DNA from: Chryseobacterium aquifrigidense
Lineage (GTDB): Bacteria > Bacteroidota > Bacteroidia > Flavobacteriales > Weeksellaceae
Assembly: GCF_006716485.1 (NCBI RefSeq)
Contig: NZ_VFPD01000001.1
Location: 396,760 to 460,759 of the forward strand
Direction: 5' to 3'
DNA length: 64,000 nt
Numbering within the stretch: position 1 is the stretch's first letter; each line of letters opens with the position of its first letter. The position numbers and the translations under genes were made by a program. Below the pieces are notes generated by a model, which made no database searches, was not told the origin of the DNA, and saw nothing but the letters and a program-made list of their open reading frames with translations. Positions 50,071 through 59,614 of this stretch are shown here, in pieces.

Positions 50071-50799
50071 TTATTTATAAATCATTTCTGCCTGAAAAAC
50101 GTCTGCAAAATGTTTTCTGATCTTTGCTTTCAGATCTTCCATTTCTTCTGGTGTCAATTCTCTTTCAAGCTCTCTTTTTAAGGAAGTAACCTGCTTATCC
50201 TTGATCCCACACGGAATAATGTATTCAAAATAACGCATATCTGTATTTACATTCAATGCAAAGCCATGAAGAGTTACCCAACGGGAAGCTTTTACTCCCA
50301 TAGCACACATTTTTCTGGCATAAGGCTTTCCTACATCCAGCCATACTCCGGTTTCTCCCGGTGAACGTTCTCCTTTGATACCATATTCGGCAATGGTTCT
50401 GATGATCACTTCTTCCAGATTTCTCATATATAAATGAATATCGGTGAAAAAGTTTTCAAGATCCAGAATAGGGTAGCCTACAACCTGTCCGTAACCATGA
50501 TAGGTAATATCTCCGCCACGGTTTACTTTCACGAAAGTAGCATCAATTTCCTTCAGTTTATCAATACCGGCAAGCATATTTTCTTCGTGACCGCTTTTTC
50601 CTAACGTATACACGTGGGGATGTTCTACGAAAAGTAAGTGATTGGGGGTCGTGGTATGCTGTTCTGCAGGAAGATCCCTGTTTTTTATTTTGGTGTCAAT
50701 GATATTTTTCATCAGCTGTTCCTGATAATCCCAGGCTGGCTGATATTCTTTGACTCCTAAATCTTCAAATTCTACTGCTTTATTTTGATTTGTATTCAT
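50071..50799 (-). CDS. lipB: Octanoyltransferase LipB
   Basis: This 242-residue enzyme moves octanoyl groups from acyl carrier protein to lipoyl domains. Family motifs are NRGGDITYHGYGQVVGYPIL (residues 93-112), Lys170 in AMGVKASRWVTLHGFALN and catalytic Cys197 in PCGIKDKQVTSL. The length is standard. It follows trpA by 31 bases but has its own -7 element (50816-50823), so it need not depend on trp attenuation. Confidence 0.96.
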   Translation of the reverse strand: MNTNQNKAVEFEDLGVKEYQPAWDYQEQLMKNIIDTKIKNRDLPAEQHTTTPNHLLFVEHPHVYTLGKSGHEENMLAGIDKLKEIDATFVKVNRGGDITYHGYGQVVGYPILDLENFFTDIHLYMRNLEEVIIRTIAEYGIKGERSPGETGVWLDVGKPYARKMCAMGVKASRWVTLHGFALNVNTDMRYFEYIIPCGIKDKQVTSLKRELERELTPEEMEDLKAKIRKHFADVFQAEMIYK

Positions 50800-50815
50800 T
50801 TCAATTTTTGATATA

Positions 50816-50823
50816 CAAATTTA
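50816..50823 (-). promoter_or_regulatory. -7 element of lipB
   Basis: CAAATTTA on the plus strand reads TAAATTTG on the minus strand, a perfect consensus in the 31-base trpA-lipB gap. Confidence 0.55.
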
Positions 50824-50830
50824 GTGAATT

Positions 50831-51565
50831 TTACCCTTTTATGGAATGGATAAAATCTATAGCCTTTTTCTTCCAGTCTCTATCCTGAAGCAAAATATTC
50901 ACAAAAGCTGTTCCAATGATGCCGCCATCCGCATTTTCTGTTACATTTTCAAAATCTTCTTTCGATTTAATCCCGAATCCTATCATTACCGGATTTTTTA
51001 GAGGAAGGGAAGCTAACCTGGAAAGGTAGTTCTCATTTTTTACAACTGCATTTTCATTTCCTGTGGTAGAAGAAGAACTTACTGCATACAGAAATCCTGA
51101 ACTTAAAGAATCCAGATAGATCATTCTCTCATCAGATGTTTCCGGAGTGACCAGAAAGGTGAAATTTAAATTATATTGCTTTAAAATCTGCTGGTAATTT
51201 TTCTCAAACTCAATAGGAGGAAGATCGGGTAGGATCAATCCTGAAACACCACTTTCCGAGCATGCTGCACAAAATTTCTCAAATCCGAAGCTCAAAACAG
51301 GATTAATGTAACCCATCAGGATAATCGGGACCCTGATTTTATCTTTGATGGCTTTTAATTGAGAGAACAGCTTTTCAATAGTCATTCCGTTTTGTAAAGC
51401 CAGTTCGTGAGCTTTCTGGATGACAGGTCCGTCTGCCACAGGATCAGAATAAGGCATTCCGATTTCGATCATATCTGCTCCGGAATCCTGAATCAGTTGT
51501 ATAATATCAGCGGTATCTTCCAACTGCGGAATTCCTGCTGTGAAGTATATATTTAGTTTTTTCAT
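50831..51565 (-). CDS. trpA: Tryptophan synthase alpha subunit
   Basis: This 244-residue TIM barrel has catalytic Glu34 and Asp45 in MIEIGMPYSDPVADGPVIQ and FLYAVSSSSTTGNEN for phosphate binding. It splits indole-glycerol phosphate and passes indole to TrpB. It is the last trp gene, 89 bases after trpB. The family phrase GGIIGTAFVNIL near the C-terminus confirms the call. Confidence 0.96.
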   Translation of the reverse strand: MKKLNIYFTAGIPQLEDTADIIQLIQDSGADMIEIGMPYSDPVADGPVIQKAHELALQNGMTIEKLFSQLKAIKDKIRVPIILMGYINPVLSFGFEKFCAACSESGVSGLILPDLPPIEFEKNYQQILKQYNLNFTFLVTPETSDERMIYLDSLSSGFLYAVSSSSTTGNENAVVKNENYLSRLASLPLKNPVMIGFGIKSKEDFENVTENADGGIIGTAFVNILLQDRDWKKKAIDFIHSIKG

Positions 51566-51654
51566 TTCTTTACTGTATTAATGTATTCATGTAAAATGTA
51601 TTTAGGAGTTGATTTTATCCCTTAAAGTCATTTTATATATCTACTTTTTGCATT

Positions 51655-52833
51655 TTACAAATTTTTCAGATACGTTTCCATATCCTTATCTCCACGGCCA
51701 CTCAGACAAATAACTACCACATCATTTTCATTAAATTTCTTCTTGTCTAAAACTGCCAGCGCGTGAGAACTTTCCAGTGCAGGAATGATTCCTTCCAGTT
51801 TGGTAAGCTCAAAGGCACATTTCAAAGCTTCATCATCATTAATACTAAAAAATTCTGCTCTTTTTTCTTTAAATAAATGGGCATGAAAAGGTCCGATTCC
51901 AGGGTAATCCAGTCCTGCGGAAATAGAATGAGGCTCAATAACCTGTCCGTCTTCCGTCTGCATTACAAGGCTTTTGCTTCCATGAAGAACTCCAAGGGTT
52001 CCTAAAAATGTAGTTGCAGCAGATTTTCCTGAATCTACTCCCAATCCTCCTGCTTCTGCAGCGATGATTTTCACTTCTTTTTCCTCTACAAAATGATAGA
52101 ACGTTCCGGCAGCATTACTTCCTCCACCTACACAGGCAATCACATAATCAGGGTTCTCTCTTCCGGTTTTCTCTTGCAGCTGTTCTTTGATTTCTTTTGA
52201 AATAATGCTTTGGAACCTTGCTACAAGATCAGGGAAAGGATGTGGACCTACCACACTTCCAATCACATAATGCGTGGTCACAGGATTGTTGATCCAGTCT
52301 CTTAATGCCTCATTTACCGCATCTTTCAGTGTTTTTGAACCTGAAGTAGCTGCCACCACCTCAGCACCCAGCATTTTCATTCTTGCTACATTCGGGGCTT
52401 GCCTCTGGATATCAATCTCTCCCATATAAACAATGCACTCAAGACCAAGCAAAGCACAAGCTGTAGCAGTAGCGACGCCGTGTTGCCCGGCACCGGTTTC
52501 TGCAATAATCCTTGTTTTTCCGAGACGTTTTGCCAGAAGAACCTGTCCAAGAGCATTATTGATCTTATGGGCGCCGGTATGGTTGAGGTCTTCCCGTTTT
52601 AAATAGATCTGTGTCTGATATTTTTGGCTTAAGTTTTTAGCAAAATATAAAGGAGTAGCTCTTCCCACATAGTTTTTAAGCAAATCCTGATATTCAGCCT
52701 GAAAATCTTCAGATTCTATTATTTCAAGATAATTTCTTTGTAACTCTTCTACATTGGGATAAAGCATTTCGGGGATAAAAGCTCCTCCAAACTCTCCATA
52801 ATATCCGTTTTCATCGGGGTTTTTATAATTCAT
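51655..52833 (-). CDS. trpB: Tryptophan synthase beta subunit
   Basis: This 392-residue PLP enzyme has cofactor Lys90 in [14 protein letters not shown] and the phosphate loop [15 protein letters not shown]. The start [22 protein letters not shown] is typical. It joins indole and serine. It follows the GNAT gene by 4 bases in the trp operon. Confidence 0.97.
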   Translation of the reverse strand: MNYKNPDENGYYGEFGGAFIPEMLYPNVEELQRNYLEIIESEDFQAEYQDLLKNYVGRATPLYFAKNLSQKYQTQIYLKREDLNHTGAHKINNALGQVLLAKRLGKTRIIAETGAGQHGVATATACALLGLECIVYMGEIDIQRQAPNVARMKMLGAEVVAATSGSKTLKDAVNEALRDWINNPVTTHYVIGSVVGPHPFPDLVARFQSIISKEIKEQLQEKTGRENPDYVIACVGGGSNAAGTFYHFVEEKEVKIIAAEAGGLGVDSGKSAATTFLGTLGVLHGSKSLVMQTEDGQVIEPHSISAGLDYPGIGPFHAHLFKEKRAEFFSINDDEALKCAFELTKLEGIIPALESSHALAVLDKKKFNENDVVVICLSGRGDKDMETYLKNL

Positions 52834-52837
52834 TTTT

Positions 52838-53383
52838 TTATTCTTTAGTCATTAAATAAGCATTATTTTGTGAACTCAGCTGGTTGAGCAGTTCTTTTCT
52901 TTCCTGTGTGGTATAAAAAATCAGAATATCATCATCTTCAGAATTCACCCATTCCGAGCCGACACTTTCTTTGATCATTCTGGCTTTGTCGTGAAGAATT
53001 TCGATATCACACTTTTCATAAAAAGGACGAAGATCCGAATGGCAGAAACCAATTGTTTCAAGATTTCTCTGAGTAACATTTTCTTTGAAATGGCGCATTA
53101 AAACTGCTCCATAACCTTTCTTTTTATGAGCTGCCACAAGCCCTACAGCTTCTGCAAAGGAGTAACCGGTGTCTGCTATCTGTAAGGTAAAATCAAAATT
53201 CACCCTCATCACAGCCAATATATTTTCATCTGTGTTCATCAGGAAATGAAACTCTGAATCTTTGAAAAAAGACCGGAAATAGGATGATTTCATAGTATTC
53301 CACTCAGAGATATCCCAAAGTTCCAGAATGTGTTTTATCTCGGCTTCCGTGAGATCTTTCGTTGATTTTATATGATATTTCAT
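52838..53383 (-). CDS. GNAT family N-acetyltransferase inside the trp operon
   Basis: This 181-residue protein has the acetyl-CoA-binding region [22 protein letters not shown] (about residues 85-106) and YEKCDIEIL later, as in GNAT enzymes. It overlaps the preceding 169-residue gene by 4 bases and precedes trpB by 4. Nothing in it suggests tryptophan chemistry; its substrate is unknown. Confidence 0.85.
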   Translation of the reverse strand: MKYHIKSTKDLTEAEIKHILELWDISEWNTMKSSYFRSFFKDSEFHFLMNTDENILAVMRVNFDFTLQIADTGYSFAEAVGLVAAHKKKGYGAVLMRHFKENVTQRNLETIGFCHSDLRPFYEKCDIEILHDKARMIKESVGSEWVNSEDDDILIFYTTQERKELLNQLSSQNNAYLMTKE

Positions 53384-53889
53384 GGGTTTAAACTATTAAT
53401 AAATGTGAGGTGGTAATTATGCTGCTGTTTGGTAATCAGTTTTTTATAATGTAATAATTCTATTTTATGCATTAAGTCAAGTAAGGTTGCTTTATCTATT
53501 TTCGACTGATACATGGTAATCGCAATTTCAAGATTATCAATTAAATAATAAGGATCAGAGTCTTCGTACAGCAGAAATATTTTTGCATAAATCAGCCCTA
53601 AGTCATACTTTACACTTGATCTGACATGGTTTTCCAAAAATTTATCGGAAATAATAACCAGATAATAGCTATTCCATAGACTGATTCTTTCAAAGAAATA
53701 TTGGATATCGTTTTCTTCAAAATCTTTAATAATACAGATGAAATCAGACAATAATCCACCCACTTCCCAATGTTCTGTATTACTGTCGTTCTGTGCAACA
53801 AAGTGGTACAGATTCTGGATTTTTTCATTCCCGAATTTGGGTGGAAACAATGTTTTATAAAATGTCTTCTTTAGCAAATGTATATTCAT
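53380..53889 (-). CDS. Hypothetical protein inside the trp operon
   Basis: This 169-residue protein is mostly helical with no signal peptide: QNLYHFVAQNDSNTEHWEVGG, IQYFFERISLWNSYYLVIIS and LLDLMHKIELLHYKKLITKQQ. I recognise no family. It is translationally coupled to the GNAT gene (4-base overlap) and follows trpF by 28 bases. The pair may be a passenger module in the operon. Confidence 0.75.
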   Translation of the reverse strand: MNIHLLKKTFYKTLFPPKFGNEKIQNLYHFVAQNDSNTEHWEVGGLLSDFICIIKDFEENDIQYFFERISLWNSYYLVIISDKFLENHVRSSVKYDLGLIYAKIFLLYEDSDPYYLIDNLEIAITMYQSKIDKATLLDLMHKIELLHYKKLITKQQHNYHLTFINSLNP

Positions 53890-53917
53890 CCTTGTGTGTT
53901 TTTATATGTTATTTATT

Positions 53918-54592
53918 TTACTGAAACAGATTTTTAAACTTTTTTATTCTTTCTATATTTTTACTGCCAGGTTCTGTTTCAAATTTTGAATTGATATCCA
54001 AAGCCAAAGGCTGTTGTTGCAGTGTTTCTATATTCCTGATGTTATCTTCTGAAATACCGCCGCTTAAAAAATAGGGCAGAGGAATTTCAAATTCATTCAG
54101 AATATTCCAGTCAAATTGTTCTCCTGTTCCTCCAAAGGCTTTACTGTCTGTATCAAAAAGGTAGTAGGTGACAGGCTGCAGATTGGAGGTAAAAGCTTGT
54201 GTTATTTTATTTTTGTTTTCAGATGCATCGTTTCCGACTCTGATTGCTTTAATGATTCCAACCTCAGGATTCAGTTTTTGTTTTAGTTCAATAATGTAAT
54301 CATTACTTTCATCACCATGAAGCTGGACGAAATTCAATCCTGCCTGCTGAACGATTTTTAAAATGACATCTGTTTCTTCATTAACAAAAACACCTACTTT
54401 TCCTCTATGCTCAATAGTTGAGATCTCTTCCAGACTCAGATGATTCAAAACATATCTTGGTGATTTTTCATAGAAGATGAAACCGAGAAAATCTACACTC
54501 ATAGCAATCAATTCCTGAATCTGATCCGGTTTTGTAAGACCGCAGACTTTGAGTTGAGGTGACAGGGTAAAGGTTGTAGGTTGCAGGTTCAT
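53918..54592 (-). CDS. trpF: Phosphoribosylanthranilate isomerase
   Basis: This 224-residue TIM barrel starts its core at KVCGLTKPDQIQELIAMSVDFLGFIFYEKSPRYV, with catalytic Cys in KVCG and Asp in LFDTDSKAFGGTGEQFDW. It also has FLSGGISEDNI for phosphate binding. It has a stand-alone form, not fused to trpC as in E. coli. It starts 10 bases after the trpC stop. Confidence 0.96.
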   Translation of the reverse strand: MNLQPTTFTLSPQLKVCGLTKPDQIQELIAMSVDFLGFIFYEKSPRYVLNHLSLEEISTIEHRGKVGVFVNEETDVILKIVQQAGLNFVQLHGDESNDYIIELKQKLNPEVGIIKAIRVGNDASENKNKITQAFTSNLQPVTYYLFDTDSKAFGGTGEQFDWNILNEFEIPLPYFLSGGISEDNIRNIETLQQQPLALDINSKFETEPGSKNIERIKKFKNLFQ

Positions 54593-54602
54593 TGTTATCT
54601 AT

Positions 54603-55376
54603 TTAAATTTGAGAAGAAAATTCTTCAAAAGCTTTGGCTGGATCTGTATTTTTCATAAAATATTCACCCATCAGGAAACCGTCAAATCCTTTTTCTTTTA
54701 AAAATTGAAAATCTTCAAGGCTGTAAATACCACTTTCTGCAACGGATAAAACTTCTTTTGGAAGCTGATTTTTAAGCTGAACGGAATGTTGCAGATCTAC
54801 TTTAAAATCTTTAAGGTTTCTGTTATTGATTCCTACTAAGTCAATTTTTGAATTGAAATGTTTCAGTTCGTCTTCTGTATGGATTTCCAGTAAGACTTCC
54901 ATTTTCAGCTGATGAGCAAGATCTGTGAATTCCTGTACCTGAGCTGGAGAAAGACATGAAGCGATCAGTAAAACAACATCAGCACCAATACTTTTTGCTT
55001 CATAAAACTGATATTCATCAATCATAAAATCTTTTCGCAGAACCGGAATGTTAATCTCATTTCTTACACTGAGAACATCATTTAAATCTCCTCCGAAAAA
55101 ATCATGATCAGTCAGGATAGAAATTCCGCTGGCTCCAAAATTTTCGTATGCTGAAACAACTTCTAAGGGTTCTACATTGTTATTAATGATACCTTTTGAC
55201 GGAGATTGTCTTTTAAACTCAGCGATAATTCCGCTTTTATTTTTGATGGATGCTTTCAGTGAATAGGTTGGCCGTCCAAAAAGAGCTGTGTTTTTTAATC
55301 GGTCAAGAGAAATGCGTGATTTTGCTGCTGCCACTTCCTCTTTTTTTCGTTCAATAATTTGATCCAGTATCGTCAT
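54603..55376 (-). CDS. trpC: Indole-3-glycerol phosphate synthase
   Basis: This 257-residue TIM barrel has IIAEFKRQSPSKG (catalytic Lys), VLRKDFMIDEYQFYEAKSIGADVVLL, GINNRNLKDFKVDL and VAESGIYS. It closes the indole ring. The length and motifs are standard. It lies 56 bases after trpD and 10 bases before trpF. Confidence 0.97.
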   Translation of the reverse strand: MTILDQIIERKKEEVAAAKSRISLDRLKNTALFGRPTYSLKASIKNKSGIIAEFKRQSPSKGIINNNVEPLEVVSAYENFGASGISILTDHDFFGGDLNDVLSVRNEINIPVLRKDFMIDEYQFYEAKSIGADVVLLIASCLSPAQVQEFTDLAHQLKMEVLLEIHTEDELKHFNSKIDLVGINNRNLKDFKVDLQHSVQLKNQLPKEVLSVAESGIYSLEDFQFLKEKGFDGFLMGEYFMKNTDPAKAFEEFSSQI

Positions 55377-55432
55377 TTTTTGTGTTTAAGTTTAGTCAAT
55401 GGTGAATTTTGCTTCGCAAGCGAATAATGAAT

Positions 55433-56464
55433 TTAATTAATCAGGAGATTAAAACTGTTTAATGCTTTTCCGCTTTCCAGACTTTCTTTAGCCAGAAGAA
55501 GACAGTCTTCATACATCCCGAATTTATGGGTATTATAAAGAGCTACTGATGCGTTGGCAAGAATCACAGAATTTTGTTGCTCCGTCCCTTTTCCTTCAAG
55601 AATATTCAAAAATATTTTTGCTGTTTCCTGAATAGAATTACCAGCTCTAATATCTTCCAGTGTTACCGGGTTAAAGCCTAAATCTTCTGCAGAATAGATT
55701 TCTTCTCCATTTTTTGTGATGATTTTGCTGTCGTCAGTCAGACTTATTTCATCATATCCGTCAAGACCATGGACCAGAATAAAATCACGTTCCTCTTTTT
55801 GTAGAAGGTACTGATAAATTCTTGCAATTTCCAGGTTATATACTCCGATCATTGAATATTTTGGCTTTGCAGGATTAACTAATGGTCCCAAAAGGTTAAA
55901 AAACGTTCTTAATCCCAAAGATTTTCTCAATAATCCAACAGATTGCAATGCAGGATGAAAATAAGGTGCATGCAGGAAACAGATATTGGCTCTTTCAAGA
56001 TCTTCATTCAATTGTTCTGAGCTGTTTTTAAACTGATATCCCAGTTCTTCCAGTACATTTGATGAGCCCGTAATTGTGGAAGCTCCATAATTGCCATGTT
56101 TTGTTACTTTCTGTCCGGCTCCGGCTACTACAAAGCTTGCCAGAGTGGATATATTGATGGTATCCTTTCCATCACCTCCCGTTCCTACGATATCAATAGC
56201 ATCACTGGCATCCATTTTTACGGGAACAGCCATCTGTAATAATGCTTCTCTGAAGCCTTCCAGTTCTTTCAATGTGATATTCCGCATCAGGAAAACACTT
56301 ATGAAAGCGGTAACTTCCGCAGTATTGAATTTATTCTGTGCAATCTCAATCATGGTAGCTTTTGCTTCTGATTTTGAAAGCGTATTGTGGTTGAACAGGT
56401 ATTGCAATATTTCTTTCATTTGTGGTGTTTTTATGGTTGTTGAAGAATTTTCTATGGTTTTCAT
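55433..56464 (-). CDS. trpD: Anthranilate phosphoribosyltransferase
   Basis: This 343-residue enzyme has DIVGTGGDGKDTINIST (PRPP binding), KHGNYGASTITGSSNVLEELGY and the LGLRTFFNLLGPLVNPAKP stretch. The first 15 residues before MKEILQYLFNH may not be part of the conserved fold. However, the ATG at 56464 overlaps the trpG stop as ATGA, which supports coupled translation from it. Confidence 0.96.
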   Translation of the reverse strand: MKTIENSSTTIKTPQMKEILQYLFNHNTLSKSEAKATMIEIAQNKFNTAEVTAFISVFLMRNITLKELEGFREALLQMAVPVKMDASDAIDIVGTGGDGKDTINISTLASFVVAGAGQKVTKHGNYGASTITGSSNVLEELGYQFKNSSEQLNEDLERANICFLHAPYFHPALQSVGLLRKSLGLRTFFNLLGPLVNPAKPKYSMIGVYNLEIARIYQYLLQKEERDFILVHGLDGYDEISLTDDSKIITKNGEEIYSAEDLGFNPVTLEDIRAGNSIQETAKIFLNILEGKGTEQQNSVILANASVALYNTHKFGMYEDCLLLAKESLESGKALNSFNLLIN

Positions 56465-57063
56465 GACAACAGAAAGTTTTTAATGATTACTTCTCCTTCC
56501 GGCGTTAAAATGCTTTCCGGGTGAAACTGTACTCCGTGTACATCATACGTTTTGTGCTGCAAAGCCATGATCATTCCGTCTTTGTCTACAGCCGTAATTT
56601 CCAGTTCTTCCGGAAAACCTTCCGGGTTTACCGCCCAGCTGTGATATCTTCCTACTTCCAACCCGGAATGCAAATCTTTGAACAATTTAGTATTTTCTTT
56701 TACCAGCTCGGTAGTGGTTGCTACTCCGTGGAAGATTTCAGTCAGGTTGATCAGACTTCCTCCGAAAGCTTCAGCGATAGCCTGCTGGCCAAGGCATACT
56801 CCAAGGATACTTTTCGTAGGAGCATATTCTTTAATAAGGTCTAATAAGATACCTGCTTCTTCAGGAATTCCGGGACCGGGCGAAAGGATGATTTTATCAT
56901 ATTTTCCAATCTCTTCAAGGGTAATTTCATCATTTCTTACCACATCTACTCTTTGATTCAGAATTCTTTCAATAATCTGAACAAGGTTATACGTAAAGCT
57001 GTCATAATTGTCGAAAACGAGAACTTTAAGTGGTGTCTGCTGAGTGTTTATATTGTTGTTCAT
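56461..57063 (-). CDS. trpG: Anthranilate synthase component II (glutamine amidotransferase)
   Basis: This 200-residue class I amidotransferase has nucleophile Cys in GVCLGQQAIAEAFGG and the catalytic His-Glu pair in HGVQFHPESILT. It supplies ammonia from glutamine to TrpE. DNYDSFTYNLVQII is the usual N-terminus. It starts 45 bases after trpE and overlaps trpD. Confidence 0.96.
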   Translation of the reverse strand: MNNNINTQQTPLKVLVFDNYDSFTYNLVQIIERILNQRVDVVRNDEITLEEIGKYDKIILSPGPGIPEEAGILLDLIKEYAPTKSILGVCLGQQAIAEAFGGSLINLTEIFHGVATTTELVKENTKLFKDLHSGLEVGRYHSWAVNPEGFPEELEITAVDKDGMIMALQHKTYDVHGVQFHPESILTPEGEVIIKNFLLS

Positions 57064-57108
57064 TGCTTTTTTGTTAGGTTGTTGCTGTTTTTTTGCTAGT
57101 TGGTGGGT

Positions 57109-58533
57109 TTATTTTTCAACTATTTTTTCTGCTTTTTCAACTGCTTTTTTCAGGGCATTCAGTTTGTTATTGACTTCCTGCAGTTCGCTTTCAGGAACAG
57201 ATTTGGCTACAAGTCCGGCACCCGCCTGATAAAATAAAGTGTTGTTTTTGCTTAAGAAAGTCCTGATCATAATCGCCTGGTTGCAGGTTCCGTTCAGTCC
57301 GATAATTCCGATACAGCCACCGTAATATCCGCGGGAATCTTTCTCGTACTGGTTGATCAGCTGAAGGGCTTTATGCTTCGGTGCACCGCTCAGTGTTCCC
57401 TGAGGGAAAGTAGCAGAAACCATCTCAAGAGGATTGATGTTATCTTCAACATCTGCCGTTACTTCACTTACCATATGAATAACGTGAGAGAACAGCTGGA
57501 TTTCCTTAAGCTTGGTAACCGTTACATTTTTTCCAAGTTTTCCAAGGTCATTTCTTGCCAGATCTACCAGCATGGTATGTTCTGCATTTTCTTTAGGATC
57601 GGCTTTCAGAACTTCAATGGCTTCAAGGTCTGCTTCAAAGTTTCCTGTTCTTTTTGAAGTTCCGGCAATGGGATGAATAATGGCTTTATTATTTTTAATG
57701 ATGAGCTGACTTTCAGGGCTGGATCCGAATAATTTATAATTTCCGTAATCAAAATAGAACAGGTAAGGGGAGGGATTGATGTTTCTTAAAGCACGGTATA
57801 CATTGAATTCATCTCCTTTGAATTTCTGTTCAAATCTTCTGCTTAGAACCAGTTGGAAAACATCGCCGCGCATACAGTGTTTCTGTGCTGTCTTTACCAG
57901 TTCAATATAATCTTCATCTGTAATATTGGATGTTTCCTCACTTGTTTTCTCGAAAGGATAAACCGGTGTATTCTGATTTTTAATAAGGTTTTCCAGCAGA
58001 TGAAGTTCAGATTTTACCCCGTTAATAAAGTTTTCAATAATATACATTTCATCATTGAAATGATTGATCGCAATCACATATTGGTATAATCTGTATCTCA
58101 TCACAGGAATTTCAACTTCCTTGCTCTGCGGTTTAAGAGTAACATTTTCGAAAAACTGTACCGCCTCAAAGCTTGTGTAGCCAAAAAGACTCTGAGCCGT
58201 CTGTTCAATAGGATCATTGGTCTCTTCACAGTTGAAAATTTTTCGGAACTCTTCAAATATATCTGTGATATTTCGCTCCATAATAAATTGTTTTACAGGA
58301 GCAGAAGCAGGAAGTTTGATTTCATATTCGTTAAGGTTTTTCACTTCAATTCCGGCAATGGCATTCACTGCGATGAAGGAAAAATTATTATCGAGACTTT
58401 TTGAATCTGAACTTTCCAGAAGAATTGTATCACGAAATTTATCTCTGATCTTTAGGTAAATATTCATGGGAGTATGAAGGTCTCCCAGTGTTTTTTTCGA
58501 AACAGTTTTTATTGTAATTGTGTTAGTCAACAT
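57109..58533 (-). CDS. trpE: Anthranilate synthase component I
   Basis: This 474-residue chorismate-utilising enzyme has the N-terminal feedback-control stretch ILLESSDSKSLDNNFSFIAV and the catalytic C-terminal part (SPESQLIIKNNKAIIHPIAGTSKRTG, FPQGTLSGAPKHKALQLI, YQAGAGLVAKSVPESE). It makes anthranilate with TrpG. It is the first structural gene of the trp operon, preceded by a leader peptide and a terminator, so it is under attenuation. Confidence 0.97.
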   Translation of the reverse strand: MLTNTITIKTVSKKTLGDLHTPMNIYLKIRDKFRDTILLESSDSKSLDNNFSFIAVNAIAGIEVKNLNEYEIKLPASAPVKQFIMERNITDIFEEFRKIFNCEETNDPIEQTAQSLFGYTSFEAVQFFENVTLKPQSKEVEIPVMRYRLYQYVIAINHFNDEMYIIENFINGVKSELHLLENLIKNQNTPVYPFEKTSEETSNITDEDYIELVKTAQKHCMRGDVFQLVLSRRFEQKFKGDEFNVYRALRNINPSPYLFYFDYGNYKLFGSSPESQLIIKNNKAIIHPIAGTSKRTGNFEADLEAIEVLKADPKENAEHTMLVDLARNDLGKLGKNVTVTKLKEIQLFSHVIHMVSEVTADVEDNINPLEMVSATFPQGTLSGAPKHKALQLINQYEKDSRGYYGGCIGIIGLNGTCNQAIMIRTFLSKNNTLFYQAGAGLVAKSVPESELQEVNNKLNALKKAVEKAEKIVEK

Positions 58534-58561
58534 CTTATTGTTTTTTGTGAGATTAAGGAAT

Positions 58562-58594
58562 AAAAAAAGGCTTTAACGGTATCCGTCAAAGCCT
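58562..58594 (-). terminator. trp attenuator terminator
   Basis: 12-bp stem AGGCTTTGACGG/CCGTTAAAGCCT (one G-U pair), loop ATA, then seven T residues on the minus strand. It lies about 30 bases before the trpE start and 30 bases after the leader peptide stop. An antiterminator was not resolved by eye; only a short TCAAA/TTTGA pairing with the Trp-codon region was seen. Confidence 0.85.
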
Positions 58595-58625
58595 ATATAT
58601 TGTTTTTTGATTATTTCTGCTGTGT

Positions 58626-58694
58626 TTAACAACATGACAATACCTTCAGACCCGACGAAGAGTTTGAAAGCCACCACCAAATATTGTTGTTCAT
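58626..58694 (-). CDS. trpL: trp leader peptide with three consecutive Trp codons
   Basis: A 22-residue ORF upstream of trpE begins MNNNIWWWLS and ends LSCC before TAA. Three tandem TGG codons directly before a strong intrinsic terminator are the hallmark of transcription attenuation by tryptophanyl-tRNA supply. An in-frame ATG three codons earlier (58703) lies at the expected transcript start, so a 25-residue, nearly leaderless form is also possible. It lies between the trp promoter and the attenuator, in the same direction as the operon. Confidence 0.85.
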   Translation of the reverse strand: MNNNIWWWLSNSSSGLKVLSCC

Positions 58695-58707
58695 TTTTAA
58701 CATGGGA

Positions 58708-58715
58708 CAAATGTA
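58708..58715 (-). promoter_or_regulatory. -7 promoter element of the trp operon
   Basis: CAAATGTA on the plus strand reads TACATTTG on the minus strand, a perfect TAnnTTTG. The inferred start is near 58704, directly before the leader peptide. Confidence 0.7.
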
Positions 58716-58776
58716 GAAATTTTTTTAATACGAAGACTAAAAAATATCAAAAAATAAAAAAACTTAATATAAAAAT

Positions 58777-59424
58777 CTACTGTTTAAGCTGTTCGAGTTC
58801 CTGTTTTAATTCCTTGATTTTTTCTTTGTAAGTTTCATTATCATAGTATTTTACATAATCTTCCAATGCAGCAATATACTCTTCAATGAATTCTTTATTG
58901 GTTTTATCAGCTTCATATTTGATTCTTGCAGAGTTCACAGGAGCCAGCTTTGAATACTTAAGATTAGCCTGTCCTTCATCAGACTGATTGTAGAGAATGA
59001 CAATGTTTTTTTCATATCCCGGAATGTATTTTACAGGAAAAGAAACCTCCGTTTGCGGGATTCTGATTGCATTTTCAATCGGATAGATAGAAGCTGTTGT
59101 AGTAGAGAAAAATGTTGAAATATATTTCCCGTCCTGTTTCTTTACAATGGCTTCATAATCATGAATATACATGTCGTTGAGGGTAGAGTTGGTTTCTACA
59201 TCAGATGTGATGATTGCAGTACTTTCCACTCCGTATTTGTTTAAAAACCATGCGTTTAAAAACTGTCCTCCAAACCCGTTTAATATAGCCAGAGGAATAA
59301 TGGGGATCAAAAACCATGCTTTTTTGGTCAGATACGAAAGTCCTCCAAAGAATACCAGCAACAGAATCACAGTATAAAAACCATGATGACTGGTAAAAAA
59401 CAGAATTTTTGAAATTAAAACCAT
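58777..59424 (-). CDS. Membrane protein of unknown function (DUF3592-like)
   Basis: This 215-residue protein has two hydrophobic segments (about residues 15-30 and 36-58), then a soluble beta-rich part (KYGVESTAIITSDVETNSTLNDMYIHDYEAIV, IPQTEVSFPVKYIPGYEKNIVILYNQSDEGQ) and a C-terminal coiled coil (YKEKIKELKQELEQLKQ). The middle recalls DUF3592, but I am not sure. It lies upstream of the trp promoter, which starts just beyond its stop. Confidence 0.7.
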   Translation of the reverse strand: MVLISKILFFTSHHGFYTVILLLVFFGGLSYLTKKAWFLIPIIPLAILNGFGGQFLNAWFLNKYGVESTAIITSDVETNSTLNDMYIHDYEAIVKKQDGKYISTFFSTTTASIYPIENAIRIPQTEVSFPVKYIPGYEKNIVILYNQSDEGQANLKYSKLAPVNSARIKYEADKTNKEFIEEYIAALEDYVKYYDNETYKEKIKELKQELEQLKQ

Positions 59425-59510
59425 GGATTAAATATAACAATAATAATCTTTTATTAAACGCTGGGATCGCAAAAATGTTCTTAAATTACTGTTAAAACGG
59501 TTGCAAAGGC

Positions 59511-59611
59511 GTTTCACTTAGCAAAGTCTGTTGTCATTATCTAAATGAAGTGCCCTTGCGAACGAAAAAATAGAGTTTTATATAATTACTTTATGAGCAT
59601 AGCGTTTAAAA
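59511..59611. repeat. Single degenerate copy related to the 177-bp repeat
   Basis: GCCCTTGCGAACGAA and TAGCGTTTAAA match blocks of the tandem units at 15377-15900. They occur in the same order, in a gap without ORFs. Confidence 0.45.
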
Positions 59612-59614
59612 CAA

